Positions 9,309 through 17,096 of a stretch of 64,000 nt of DNA are shown one piece after another. This DNA is from Psychrobacillus sp. OK032 (GTDB taxonomy: Bacteria > Bacillota > Bacilli > Bacillales_A > Planococcaceae): assembly GCF_900111345.1 (NCBI RefSeq), contig NZ_FOGY01000001.1, positions 372,001 to 436,000 on the forward strand. Reading direction: 5' to 3'. Positions within the stretch are counted from its first letter, which is position 1. Each line of letters begins with the position of its first letter. The notes beneath the pieces are model-generated. The model made no database searches, was not told the origin of the DNA, and worked only from the letters and a program-made list of their open reading frames with translations. Made by a program: the position numbers and the translations under genes.

Positions 9309-9704
9309 AATAGTGCGCACTAATAAGTTTCCGCTAGGATTTCCGCTGCTGGGCGGACGCTTTCCGCGGGCATGGCTTCAGCCTCCTCGTCGCTTCGCTC
9401 CTGCGGGGTCTTCAGCTCATGCACCTGACGCTTCGCTTTTGGTGCAAAAAACATTTGCTATTCCCGCTGGAGTCGCCGCCCTTCCGCTCCAATCCACTGA
9501 GCTTGCTAGCTAATTAGTGTCGCCCTAAAAATAAGATTTAATAACTGGTTGAACTAGACAATCCACTGTGAATGCAGCAAACTATCCTTCGAACACGACA
9601 AAGCTTTCACATAGTAAAGTCTTTACTTGATTGTGATGGCTCATCGCTCACCCGACGGAAATCATAGCGGTAACCTAATAGAGCTTTTTAAGACGCACTA
9701 TTCC
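9309..9704. mobile_element. Composite GC-rich inverted-repeat element 2 with a 21-nt array
   Basis: The left arm (9309-9530) starts AATAGTGCGC and carries GGGCGGACGCTTTCCGCGGG, a type A inner hairpin, an extra stem GCACC...GGTGC, then CCCGCTGGAGTCGCCGCC. The right arm (about 9630-9704) is shortened to GTGATGGCTCATCGCTCACC, then AATCATAGCGGTAACC and GACGCACTATTCC. The outer ends are inverted copies, as in element 1. The interior holds three GAA-led units of 19-21 bases. ORFs called in the arm have no ribosome site. Confidence 0.68.
9551..9611 (+). repeat. Short tandem array, 21-nt units (GAAcacGACAAA type)
   Basis: Units begin at 9551 (19 bases), 9570 and 9591 (21 bases each), each opening with GAAC or GAAT and a GACAA or GCAAA core. 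They match the array at 25.82 kb, including the preceding CTGGTT/ATGGTT. Not coding: the units contain stops. Confidence 0.55.
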
Positions 9705-9773
9705 TAAAAAGTGACATGCCTAAATTTTTTGAGTAGGTATCCACATAATACTCATTTTATCATTTCCAAAACC

Positions 9774-9804
9774 ATAAAAAAGAATCGGTTTGACCCGATT
9801 CTTA
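9774..9804 (-). terminator. Terminator of the M42 peptidase gene
   Basis: AAGAATCGG pairs with CCGATTCTT and is followed by six T residues on the minus strand. The stem overlaps the stop codon. Confidence 0.85.
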
Positions 9805-10851
9805 AGAAATTTTTGTGTTTACATATGCAAATAAAAGTTCTGCTGTGTTTTTTAAGGAATCTATATGTGTACGTTCATATGCATGGGAAGCTTCAATCCC
9901 CGGTCCAAATAATGCATGCTTTACATCAAATCCAGCGCGAATAGCTGCGGATGCATCGGAACCATAGTTAGGATAAATGTCTAATTTATAGTCAATATTT
10001 CCTTGTTGCGCAAGCTCAACTAATTGACGGGTTAATTCGTAATGATATGGCCCTGATGAGTCTTTTGCACAAATTGATACAGTATATTCATCGGATGTTT
10101 GACCGTCTCCGATCGCCCCCATATCTACAGCGATATATTCCACCGTTTGCTCAGGGATGTTTGAATTCCCACCGTACCCTATTTCTTCATTATTGGAAAT
10201 ATAAAAATGAGTTGTATTCGGTAGTACCACTTTATTATCTTGTAATGATTTTATTAATTGAAGTAGTAATGCTGTACTAGCTTTATCATCTAAATGGCGT
10301 GATTTGATAAATCCCGTGTCCGTTTCTTCAAAACGAGGATCAAATGTTACAAAATCACCTACTTCAATGCCAAGTTTTCGTGTACTTTCCGCATTTGTTA
10401 CTTTTTCGTCGACTCGGACTTCGATATTTTGCTCGTCTCTTGGCAGAGCACCTGCATTTTTATATACATGCACAGTAGTTTGATGCATTAGAATCGTTCC
10501 ACGGATCTTTTTACCACTCGCTGTGTGAATGGTGCAGTATTCTCCTTCTACTGCATTCCAATTGAAACCACCGACCATGGATAGTTTTAATCTACCACTT
10601 GATTTAACTTCTTTTACCATTGCACCTAATGTATCGGTATGAGCTGTTAGTAGACGATGTTTAGTATCGTCTTCCCCCTTAATAGTAGCAATTAAAGCTC
10701 CTTTATTTGTCCGAGTATAGCTAACGTGAAGGTCTTTTAATACATTCTCCATAAATTCCATAATTTCCTTCGTATATCCAGATGGACTTGGAATTTCCAC
10801 TAATTGTTTCAATAATGTAATGGTTTGTTCTTTATTAAAGGTAAATGACAT
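9802..10851 (-). CDS. M42 family metallo-aminopeptidase (YsdC/FrvX-like)
   Basis: About 349 residues, the usual length for the M42 family of cytosolic, dodecameric di-metal aminopeptidases. Metal and catalytic motifs appear in order: TAHTDTLG (His), HLDDKAS (Asp), NNEEIGYGG (catalytic and bridging Glu), AVDMGAIGD (Asp) and YERTH (His). The start at 10851 (MSFTFNKEQ) is preferred because AGGAGG lies 9-10 bases upstream; the longer reading adds 16 atypical residues. The family was once annotated as endoglucanase, which is not supported by biochemistry. The likely role is peptide turnover. Confidence 0.88.
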   Translation of the reverse strand: MSFTFNKEQTITLLKQLVEIPSPSGYTKEIMEFMENVLKDLHVSYTRTNKGALIATIKGEDDTKHRLLTAHTDTLGAMVKEVKSSGRLKLSMVGGFNWNAVEGEYCTIHTASGKKIRGTILMHQTTVHVYKNAGALPRDEQNIEVRVDEKVTNAESTRKLGIEVGDFVTFDPRFEETDTGFIKSRHLDDKASTALLLQLIKSLQDNKVVLPNTTHFYISNNEEIGYGGNSNIPEQTVEYIAVDMGAIGDGQTSDEYTVSICAKDSSGPYHYELTRQLVELAQQGNIDYKLDIYPNYGSDASAAIRAGFDVKHALFGPGIEASHAYERTHIDSLKNTAELLFAYVNTKIS

Positions 10852-10965
10852 TTCATATTTCCTCCTATTCATCCTTCTATGGTACCAAAAAGTCATCAAT
10901 TGGTAAAAGTGAAACTTCGATCCTAATATAGCTACAAAGTTATGACATTGTGGACGTTTCTCTTA

Positions 10966-12354
10966 TTATTTCAATAGAGTGCGCACTAACTTCACTTTAT
11001 TTTTATAAGGAGGAAACACTATATTCACAGGTAACTTTGTACTCTTTTTTATAATAGACTTTTGATGTGTGAATAAAGTAAAGCTGGCCTCACCGTGATA
11101 TGCTTGAACCCCAGAATTACCTACGCCTCCAAACGGTAAATATGCACTTCCTGCATGTGAAATCGTATCATTTATACAACCTCCACCGAACGAAAATTCT
11201 TCCAAGAAATATTGTTGTGCGCGTTCATTCTCACTAAATATGTATGCAGCAAGCGGTTTTGGCAATTTACGAATTCGACGAATTATTGCAGGCAGATCAG
11301 TATAACTTATAATGGGTAATATGGGACCAAATATCTCATCCTCCATAGAAGGACTTGAGAAATCTATTCCTGCAAGTAAAGTTGGTTCTATATATAAATC
11401 CGTACTGTCTGTTTTTCCACCAAAAATAATTTGATCTTTCTCTCGTTCTAAAATCGTTTTCAAACGGTCAAAATGATTTGTATTGACAATTCTACCAAGG
11501 TCCGGGCTATCTTGAATCATTTTCCCATAAAACTGTACAATTGTTTGTTTTAAAAGCTCAATAAATTTTTCTTTCACAGTTTCTTCTACTACTACATAAT
11601 CAGGGGCAATACAAGTTTGACCAGCATTTACGAATTTCCCCCAAATAATTCTCTTTGCCGCTACTTCTAAGTTAGCTGTGTGATCGACAATTACTGGGCT
11701 TTTACCACCCAGTTCGAGTGCAATTGGCGTGAGTCTTTCAGCAGCGGCTTTCATGACCAATTTCCCCACTTTTACACTTCCAGTAAAAAAGATAAAATCA
11801 AATGGAGCATGGATGAGCAGAGAAGTCTCCTCTTTCTCTCCTTCCATTGCTCTAATATAGCGAGGGTCAAACGTTTCTGAAATTATTTTTTGTATTATTT
11901 TTGTTGTATGTGGCGTCAATTCAGAAGGTTTTATCACTGCACAGTTTCCTCCAGCTATTGCCCCGAGCAATGGCTCCATTACTAATTGGAATGGATAATT
12001 AAACGGTGCAATAATTAAAACCGTTCCATATGGATCATGCATGATAAAACTTTTGGAAGGCATTAGTGCAAGTGGAGTTTTTACTTGTTTTGGCTCCATC
12101 CACTTGTCCAAATGTTTTACCATATATGCAATATTATCGTACACTAAACCAATTTCTGTTGTGTAGGCTTCAAACTCACTTTTTCTAAGGTCTCGGTAAA
12201 GTGCCTGTATGACATCTTTTTCATATTTTTTTATCGTTTTTTTTAATATCATTAATTGTTCAATTCTAAATTTAGTTGATTTGGTAATCCCAGTATCAAA
12301 AAAAGCTTGATGTTCTTTTATTATTTTATCTAATTGTAGTTCAGTAAAAAACAC
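10966..12354 (-). CDS. Aldehyde dehydrogenase, class 3-like (YwdH family)
   Basis: 462 residues, close to the short ALDH3 type. Visible features are the FNYPFQL substrate-entry motif, the cofactor-site FFTGS, ALELGGKSP with the general-base Glu near residue 208, and AGQTCIAPDY with the nucleophilic Cys near residue 242. It oxidises medium-chain or aromatic aldehydes with NAD(P)+; the actual substrate is unknown. A GTG start is used with AGGAGA 7 bases upstream. The C-terminal end (LPVNIVFPPYKNK) is typical of YwdH-like proteins. It stands alone with no terminator that I can see. Confidence 0.9.
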   Translation of the reverse strand: MFFTELQLDKIIKEHQAFFDTGITKSTKFRIEQLMILKKTIKKYEKDVIQALYRDLRKSEFEAYTTEIGLVYDNIAYMVKHLDKWMEPKQVKTPLALMPSKSFIMHDPYGTVLIIAPFNYPFQLVMEPLLGAIAGGNCAVIKPSELTPHTTKIIQKIISETFDPRYIRAMEGEKEETSLLIHAPFDFIFFTGSVKVGKLVMKAAAERLTPIALELGGKSPVIVDHTANLEVAAKRIIWGKFVNAGQTCIAPDYVVVEETVKEKFIELLKQTIVQFYGKMIQDSPDLGRIVNTNHFDRLKTILEREKDQIIFGGKTDSTDLYIEPTLLAGIDFSSPSMEDEIFGPILPIISYTDLPAIIRRIRKLPKPLAAYIFSENERAQQYFLEEFSFGGGCINDTISHAGSAYLPFGGVGNSGVQAYHGEASFTLFTHQKSIIKKSTKLPVNIVFPPYKNKVKLVRTLLK

Positions 12355-12663
12355 GCAAACATCTCCTAAAAGTATAACTTCCTTTTAGAGAATCATACTA
12401 CTTGTTTCTCGAATGGGAAAGAATATTACATGTTTATTTATGCATTTAAACTTCTTTTTTTGACGATACATGAGAAACAAATAATGTGGAATACTCTTAA
12501 TGTAGAGAGAAATTCTTTTTTAAATCCCACTCCATTAGTCAATAAGCCTTACTTTTTGGTGCGTGAAATTTGATTCATCTTTCAGATATTTAGTTTATCG
12601 GTGAAACTGATCAGGGTATATACTTATCAAATGGATAAAAGGAAACTAAAGGAGGAAATGAAC
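12355..12663. other. Intergenic gap with one possible promoter
   Basis: On the plus strand TTGACG (12460-12465) and TAATGT (12482-12487) are 16 bases apart, about 180 bases before the small ORF. Nothing else is recognisable. Confidence 0.4.
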
Positions 12664-12807
12664 ATGACAGAAACAGCTACATGGTGGGAACCTATTTTTA
12701 CTGGTGCATTTGAGTTGGGGATTAACAAAGAACGGTTATCAGAATTAGACGAGGAAGCATTTTTATATTTTAAGGAAGACCTAGACGAAACGGAGAGTAA
12801 TAATTGA
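12664..12807 (+). CDS. Small acidic protein of 47 residues, unknown function
   Basis: The protein starts MTETATWWEPIFTGAFELGI and ends in an acidic tail (LDEEAFLYFKEDLDETE). AAAGGAGG sits 8 bases before this ATG, a very good site; an ATG two codons earlier is too close to it. A strong terminator follows 18 bases after the stop, so this is a compact single-gene unit. No membrane segment or cysteine is present. I do not recognise the family. The clear translation signals make it more likely real than not. Confidence 0.65.
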   Translation: MTETATWWEPIFTGAFELGINKERLSELDEEAFLYFKEDLDETESNN

Positions 12808-12825
12808 ATAAACTTTCTACATAAA

Positions 12826-12861
12826 ATCAGCTTTTTCTTCAAAGAAAAAGCTGGTTTTTTT
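12826..12861 (+). terminator. Terminator after the 47-residue ORF
   Basis: AATCAGCTTTTTCTT pairs with AAGAAAAAGCTGGTT over a short loop, and seven T residues follow on the plus strand. Confidence 0.85.
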
Positions 12862-12912
12862 AATCATTTTTCTCTGCTATTGTATATGCTAAACTTATTC
12901 ATGGTGATTAGG

Positions 12913-13623
12913 ATGAAAAAAATAATTTTACTCATATGTCTATGTATGTTATTCGGTTGTGAAGAAATTTCCTCAAACGAGAATACACAAATTTCTGGTA
13001 CAATTCCTGTCGAAGTGATAGATGTCATAGACGGCGATACGATTAAAGTAAATTATAAAGGAAATGTTGAAACTATCCGTTATTTACTAATAGACACACC
13101 CGAAATGTATCATCAAACGCTTGGAAAACAGCCATACGGAGATGAAGCGAAATCCCGCAATAAACAATTGCTAAATAGCGGAGATGTCTCAATAGAATTT
13201 GATGTGGGAGATCGGGTGGATGATTATAATCGAATGCTAGCCTATATTTATGTCGATGGCGTCAGTGTCCAAGAAACACTTTTAGAAGAAGGGTTAGCCC
13301 GTGTCGCGTACGTCTTCCCTCCCAATACAAAATACATTGATGCATTTGAACAAGCAGCAGAATTAGCGAAATACAAAAAGATTGGTGTCTGGGAAACAAC
13401 TGGCTATGTAACTGATAGAGGGTTCGACACTGCTGTCCTAAATAATCAAAACGTCGACTCTGAAAAAAATGGAAAATGTCTAATAAAAGGGAATATTAAT
13501 CGACAAGGTAAGAAAATTTATCATATTCCGAGCGGTAAATATTATGAGGAGACGAAGCCGGAAGATTGGTTTTGTACAGAAGGAGAAGCGATGAAAGCTG
13601 GCTTTAAAAAATCAGGAGAATAA
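12913..13623 (+). CDS. Thermonuclease-family (SNase) lipoprotein
   Basis: 236 residues. The start at 12913 gives a lipoprotein signal MKKIILLICLCMLFGC with the lipid-attachment Cys at residue 16; a GGTGAT site precedes it. The staphylococcal-nuclease domain covers about residues 35-160. It shows VIDGDTIKV, RYLLIDTPE (first Arg, with Asp and Glu), and DDYNRMLAYIYV with the second Arg, so the active site looks complete. The C-terminal 45 residues (GNINRQGKKIYHIP..., YYEETKPEDWFC) form a small extra domain often attached to secreted SNases. Likely role: Ca2+-dependent DNA/RNA degradation at the outer membrane face. Confidence 0.87.
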   Translation: MKKIILLICLCMLFGCEEISSNENTQISGTIPVEVIDVIDGDTIKVNYKGNVETIRYLLIDTPEMYHQTLGKQPYGDEAKSRNKQLLNSGDVSIEFDVGDRVDDYNRMLAYIYVDGVSVQETLLEEGLARVAYVFPPNTKYIDAFEQAAELAKYKKIGVWETTGYVTDRGFDTAVLNNQNVDSEKNGKCLIKGNINRQGKKIYHIPSGKYYEETKPEDWFCTEGEAMKAGFKKSGE

Positions 13624-13677
13624 TTGTATAATCCCCAAAATCATTTATATTAACCCTTTCTTAGGCAGGAAATATAA

Positions 13678-13714
13678 AATCCCAAGTCGCTTTAAGAGGC
13701 AACTCGGGATTTTT
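13678..13714. terminator. Bidirectional terminator between the nuclease and PgpA-like genes
   Basis: AAATCCC..AGT.GC pairs with GC.ACT.GGGATTT. T-rich runs lie on both sides, so it can serve the two convergent genes. Confidence 0.75.
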
Positions 13715-13725
13715 CAGCAATTTAA

Positions 13726-14310
13726 TTATGTTCTGACATCTTTTATTTTCGATTCAGGGGCAGTTTCTTCTGGTTTTATATCTTCAAATGTTTCATTTGC
13801 TTCTTCTAAATCTCTCGTTCGGTGTGCTAGACGAGAAGCCGCACTTGCAGCAACACTACATACTAGGTCGTCTAAAAAAGTGTGCACTCCAATCCCTATT
13901 TTCGTATCAAGCTTCGATATAATTCCTATTTTATTTTTATCTAAATGACCAAAAGTAGTAACGGCTATACTTCCATACGTAAATACCGCTCCTAGGGCAA
14001 TTGTTTCATCTACACCAAATAGTCCTTCGTCTGCTTCTACTATTTGTTGTAATGGAGCGGATAACATCTTTTTCTCTGCAAGCTCATCTAATTCGACACC
14101 CACTAAAATAGCATGTTGCATTTCTCTTTTTTTCAAAACACTTTTGACCGATTCCACACAGTGTTCGATTGTTAACCCTTTATTGTAAGGTGTTTGCATT
14201 TCATAAACGATTTTGGCAATTTCTTCAATTGTTACACCTCTTCGTAATAATGCATCATTTGCAGCCTTTTCCACTGCTCTTGAATGTATTCTTGACGTCT
14301 GTCTATCCAA
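13726..14310 (-). CDS. Phosphatidylglycerophosphatase A family protein (YutG-like)
   Basis: 194 residues. The N-terminal part (RGVTIEEIAKIVYEMQ, then LKKREMQHAILVGVELD) and the core DEGLFGVDETIALGAVFTYGSI, LDTKIGIGVHTFLDDLVCSVAA match B. subtilis YutG. PgpA-type enzymes remove phosphate from phosphatidylglycerophosphate, but Gram-positive YutG proteins are soluble-looking and lack the helices of E. coli PgpA, so activity is an inference. A TTG start with GGGGGC upstream is used. The last 25 residues are charged and poorly conserved. It faces away from yjcH, sharing a 160-base promoter region. Confidence 0.8.
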   Translation of the reverse strand: MDRQTSRIHSRAVEKAANDALLRRGVTIEEIAKIVYEMQTPYNKGLTIEHCVESVKSVLKKREMQHAILVGVELDELAEKKMLSAPLQQIVEADEGLFGVDETIALGAVFTYGSIAVTTFGHLDKNKIGIISKLDTKIGIGVHTFLDDLVCSVAASAASRLAHRTRDLEEANETFEDIKPEETAPESKIKDVRT

Positions 14311-14469
14311 TTAAACTGCCCCCTTTGGTTAATTTTTTCGAACTTTTTATCATCTACTATGCAAGCAAATTGTCTTACTAAACGTTTCATGTGATGGATG
14401 TTTATTATACCTCTGTTCATGTATATGTTACAATTTCTATACAACATGATTACTTGTAGGAGGATATAT

Positions 14470-15192
14470 ATGAACAGAGGAGTTGTACAAGACGTAACGC
14501 TTTTTAGCGATGCATTGCAAGAAGATATGCAATTACTTATTTACTTACCACCCAATTATTCCCCACTATTTAAATATTCTATACTTATCGCAAACGATGG
14601 GAAAGATTATTTTCAGTTAGGGCGTATTACGCGAGTAGCAGATGAATTATATGAGAACAAAGAAATAGAAAACCTAATTATTATTGGTGTTCCTTACAAG
14701 AATGTAAAAGACCGAAGAGAAAAGTATCATCCTGATGGTGAAAAGCACCAGGCATATATTCGATTTTTAGCACAGGAACTTATTCCGTACATAGACGCAA
14801 ACTATCCTACTTATCAAATTGGAATGGGACGTGCATTAATTGGTGATTCTCTTGCTGCAACTGTATCTTTGCTAACAGCGCTTCAATACCCGAATACATT
14901 CGGAAAAGTTATTTTACACTCTCCGCTCGTAAATGAGTATGTATTATCTCAAGTCGAAAATCATAAAGAAGTACATGCCTTTTCTCTTTATCACGTCTTC
15001 GGTAAAGATGAGATCGCTGTTAAAACAGGAGACGGCTTATTAACCGATTTCGTCACCCAAAATAGAAAGTTGCATAATTTAATAATAAAAAAAGGATTTT
15101 CCACGTTTTATGACGAATTAGATGGAGACCATACTTGGAAACTCTGGCAGCCAGATATGAAAAGATCACTTCAAAACAATTTCGGCTTATAA
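14470..15192 (+). CDS. yjcH: Putative esterase, YjcH-like alpha/beta hydrolase
   Basis: 240 residues, the length of B. subtilis YjcH. It is an esterase-D/Fes-like hydrolase: LLIYLPPNYSPL near residue 25, IGDSLAATVSLL near 130 (nucleophile Ser in G-D-S-L-A), and GDHTWKLW near 225 with the catalytic His. The usual strand-turn G-x-S-x-G is G-D-S-L-A here. The ATG at 14470 has AGGAGG 7 bases upstream; a longer reading lacks one. It is first of a yjcH-yjcG-yjcF set, the same trio as in B. subtilis. Substrate unknown. Confidence 0.85.
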   Translation: MNRGVVQDVTLFSDALQEDMQLLIYLPPNYSPLFKYSILIANDGKDYFQLGRITRVADELYENKEIENLIIIGVPYKNVKDRREKYHPDGEKHQAYIRFLAQELIPYIDANYPTYQIGMGRALIGDSLAATVSLLTALQYPNTFGKVILHSPLVNEYVLSQVENHKEVHAFSLYHVFGKDEIAVKTGDGLLTDFVTQNRKLHNLIIKKGFSTFYDELDGDHTWKLWQPDMKRSLQNNFGL

Positions 15193-15250
15193 ATAATTTT
15201 TTGTTATACTGATTATGTGAAATATTAAAACTTCGAGGAGGTAATGAAAA

Positions 15251-15766
15251 ATGAAATACGGTATTGTTGCTTTCCCATCCAAAAAAGTACAGGACTTCGC
15301 AAACTCTTATAGAAAGCGTTATGACCCTCATTATGCACTAATCACACCGCATATGACGGTTAAAGGAGTATTCGAAGCAAACGAGAACGAAATCAAGGAA
15401 ATTGCAGAAAATATAACCCTCATTGCAAAAGAACATAAACCGTTTACGTTAAAAACGTCTAAAGTAAGTTCATTTGCTCCTGTTACAAATGCTATTTACT
15501 TTAAGGTAGAACCAACAGAGGAATTAATGTCGTTACACAAAGATTTAAATGCAATTGGATTTAATGCCGAAGAAAACTATGCATTTGTTCCACATATTAC
15601 AATTGCACAAAAATTGAATGCTAGTGAGCACGATGATATTTATCCACAATTAAAAATGATTGGGGCAGAATTTGAAGAACAAATCGATCGCATTCATTTA
15701 TTATATCAACTAGAAGATGGTTCTTGGACCGTTTACGAAACATTTAGATTGTCTGGAGCTGAATAA
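15251..15766 (+). CDS. yjcG: YjcG-like 2H phosphoesterase (2'-5' RNA ligase family)
   Basis: 171 residues with the two H-x-T/S-x motifs of the 2H superfamily: PHMTVKG near residue 35 and PHITIAQ near 117. These histidines form the active site of cyclic phosphodiesterases and LigT-like enzymes. GAGGAGG lies 9 bases before the ATG. It sits 58 bases after yjcH and 3 bases before yjcF, so the three are probably one transcript. The physiological substrate, perhaps an RNA 2',3'-cyclic end or a nucleotide, is not known. Confidence 0.88.
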   Translation: MKYGIVAFPSKKVQDFANSYRKRYDPHYALITPHMTVKGVFEANENEIKEIAENITLIAKEHKPFTLKTSKVSSFAPVTNAIYFKVEPTEELMSLHKDLNAIGFNAEENYAFVPHITIAQKLNASEHDDIYPQLKMIGAEFEEQIDRIHLLYQLEDGSWTVYETFRLSGAE

Positions 15767-15769
15767 GTA

Positions 15770-16198
15770 TTGGTTATCGCTAAGAAAGTAGAAACAGAAA
15801 AAGAATACGAAGATGCAATAGTCGTTCGACGTAAAGTCTTTGTAGAAGAACAAGATGTACCACTCCATCTGGAATTAGACGAATATGATGCAGATGCAGT
15901 TCATTTTGTAGCGTATGATGGAGAATTTCCTGTTGGTGCAGGTCGTATTCGTTTGACTGAACCATCTATCGGTAAAGTAGAACGTGTTTGCATTTTACCT
16001 GAGTACAGAGGTAAAAGTTTTGGCAATTTAATGATGCAATGTATGGAAGATTATGCTTTTTCAAATGGTTTTCAAAAGCTGAAGTTAAATGCACAAAGCT
16101 ATGCTATTCCATTTTATGAAAAAAGACAATATACGATTACTTCTCCTGAATTTTTAGAAGCAGGAATTCCGCATCGTGCGATGGATAAAAGTTTATAG
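15770..16198 (+). CDS. yjcF: YjcF-like GNAT N-acetyltransferase
   Basis: 142 residues of the short GNAT type. RRKVFVEEQDVP near residue 24, VGAGRIR near 62 and the acetyl-CoA loop VCILPEYRGKSFGNLMM near 80-95 are the family marks. The start is TTG three bases after the yjcG stop and in the same frame, so readthrough would give a fusion. A GGAG lies 12 bases upstream inside yjcG. The product is probably translationally coupled to yjcG. Acceptor substrate unknown. Confidence 0.85.
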   Translation: MVIAKKVETEKEYEDAIVVRRKVFVEEQDVPLHLELDEYDADAVHFVAYDGEFPVGAGRIRLTEPSIGKVERVCILPEYRGKSFGNLMMQCMEDYAFSNGFQKLKLNAQSYAIPFYEKRQYTITSPEFLEAGIPHRAMDKSL

Positions 16199-16209
16199 TT
16201 TGACTGATA

Positions 16210-16246
16210 AAAGTGGAATGCAATAAACATGCATTCCACTTCTTGT
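16210..16246 (+). terminator. Hairpin after yjcF (first of two near-identical copies)
   Basis: AAGTGGAATGCA pairs with TGCATTCCACTT, followed by a modest T-rich run. The same hairpin recurs at 16592-16630. Confidence 0.7.
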
Positions 16247-16360
16247 TTAGATGAAAAAGTATTTTTAAGAACGGTTATCTAAATTAATAAATCTTCCTAA
16301 AGTAGTTGCTTTACACTATTAAAAGTAAAGATAGTGGATATCTATAAGGAAGTGTTTATA

Positions 16361-16540
16361 AGGCAAGGACCACCACGAAGACTCCTGTGGGAACAGCTTG
16401 AGCAGAAGACCCCGCAGGAACGGACAAAGGAACAAAGGCTAAGAACGCCACATCGTGTGGCAACGCCTTCGTGACCAACATCGTGTTGGCCTGAGGAGGC
16501 TGAAGCCAAGCCCACGGAAAGCGAAGTGGTTGACCTTGCC
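16361..16540. repeat. GC-rich intergenic element, different outer stem with type A core
   Basis: The outer stem pairs GGCAAGGACCACCAC with GTGGTTGACCTTGCC. Inside, GAAGACCCCGCAGGA and GAGGAGGCTGAAGCC...CCCACGGAAAGCG are the complement of the type A core found near 6.55 and 9.38 kb. Two extra hairpins are inserted between them (GCCACATCGTGTGGC and CCAACATCGTGTTGG). No protein is likely from it; the minus-strand 82-codon ORF lacks a ribosome site. Confidence 0.7.
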
Positions 16541-16591
16541 GAATTTGATATACAACTCTATGCACCCAAAATTGGGTTTGGTCTACAGTCT

Positions 16592-16630
16592 GAGTGGAAT
16601 GCAATAATGATGCATCATTCCACTTTTTAT
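16592..16630 (+). terminator. Second copy of the GTGGAATGCA hairpin
   Basis: AGTGGAATG...CATTCCACT with a following TTTTTATTTT run is a direct repeat of the hairpin 380 bases upstream. Element 16361-16540 lies between the copies. Confidence 0.6.
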
Positions 16631-17096
16631 TTTGCTGAAAAAGTACAAGTAGTTTTGTATCATTTCTTTCGAGCTTAACATATACATACTAGGACTGACA
16701 CAAAACACAAGATGTTGAAACTAGGGAATTTATGTTTTATATAAGCAAATTAAACAGCTCTAAATTTAAAAGGATCCATAATTAATTGCATCTTGAAATC
16801 CTCTTATCTTTTTTGAATTCATAAGCGGAAAAAGACGTTTTTGATGATGGATTCTTTTATACATTTAAACAACTAATAGATGAGCAGGAACGTTTCTTGT
16901 TGGAAATATTCCTACGCCCTATTTAATATAGATGGATTTCAGGAAAATAACCCCAAGTGAATACTGTTGTATATAACTAGGAGCGGAAATGGTGAATCGA
17001 TCAAACTTTGTGAATAATTGATCCATCACCTGTGCGAATCATAGCGGTCAACTTGATCGATTCTCTATAGTGAATACATTTCCTAAAAACTGTAGC
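16631..17096. other. Gene-free stretch before the ArsB-like gene
   Basis: AT-rich, stops in all frames, no hairpin or repeat that I can place. A weak trace of the repeat family (GAATCATAGCGGTCAAC near 17036, preceded by GGTGAATCGATC) suggests a decayed arm. Confidence 0.4.

Noticed and set aside
9313-9513. A 66-codon ORF in the arm of composite 2
   Set aside because: It is a translation of a GC-rich structured repeat, with no ribosome site; the other copies are not open in the same frame.
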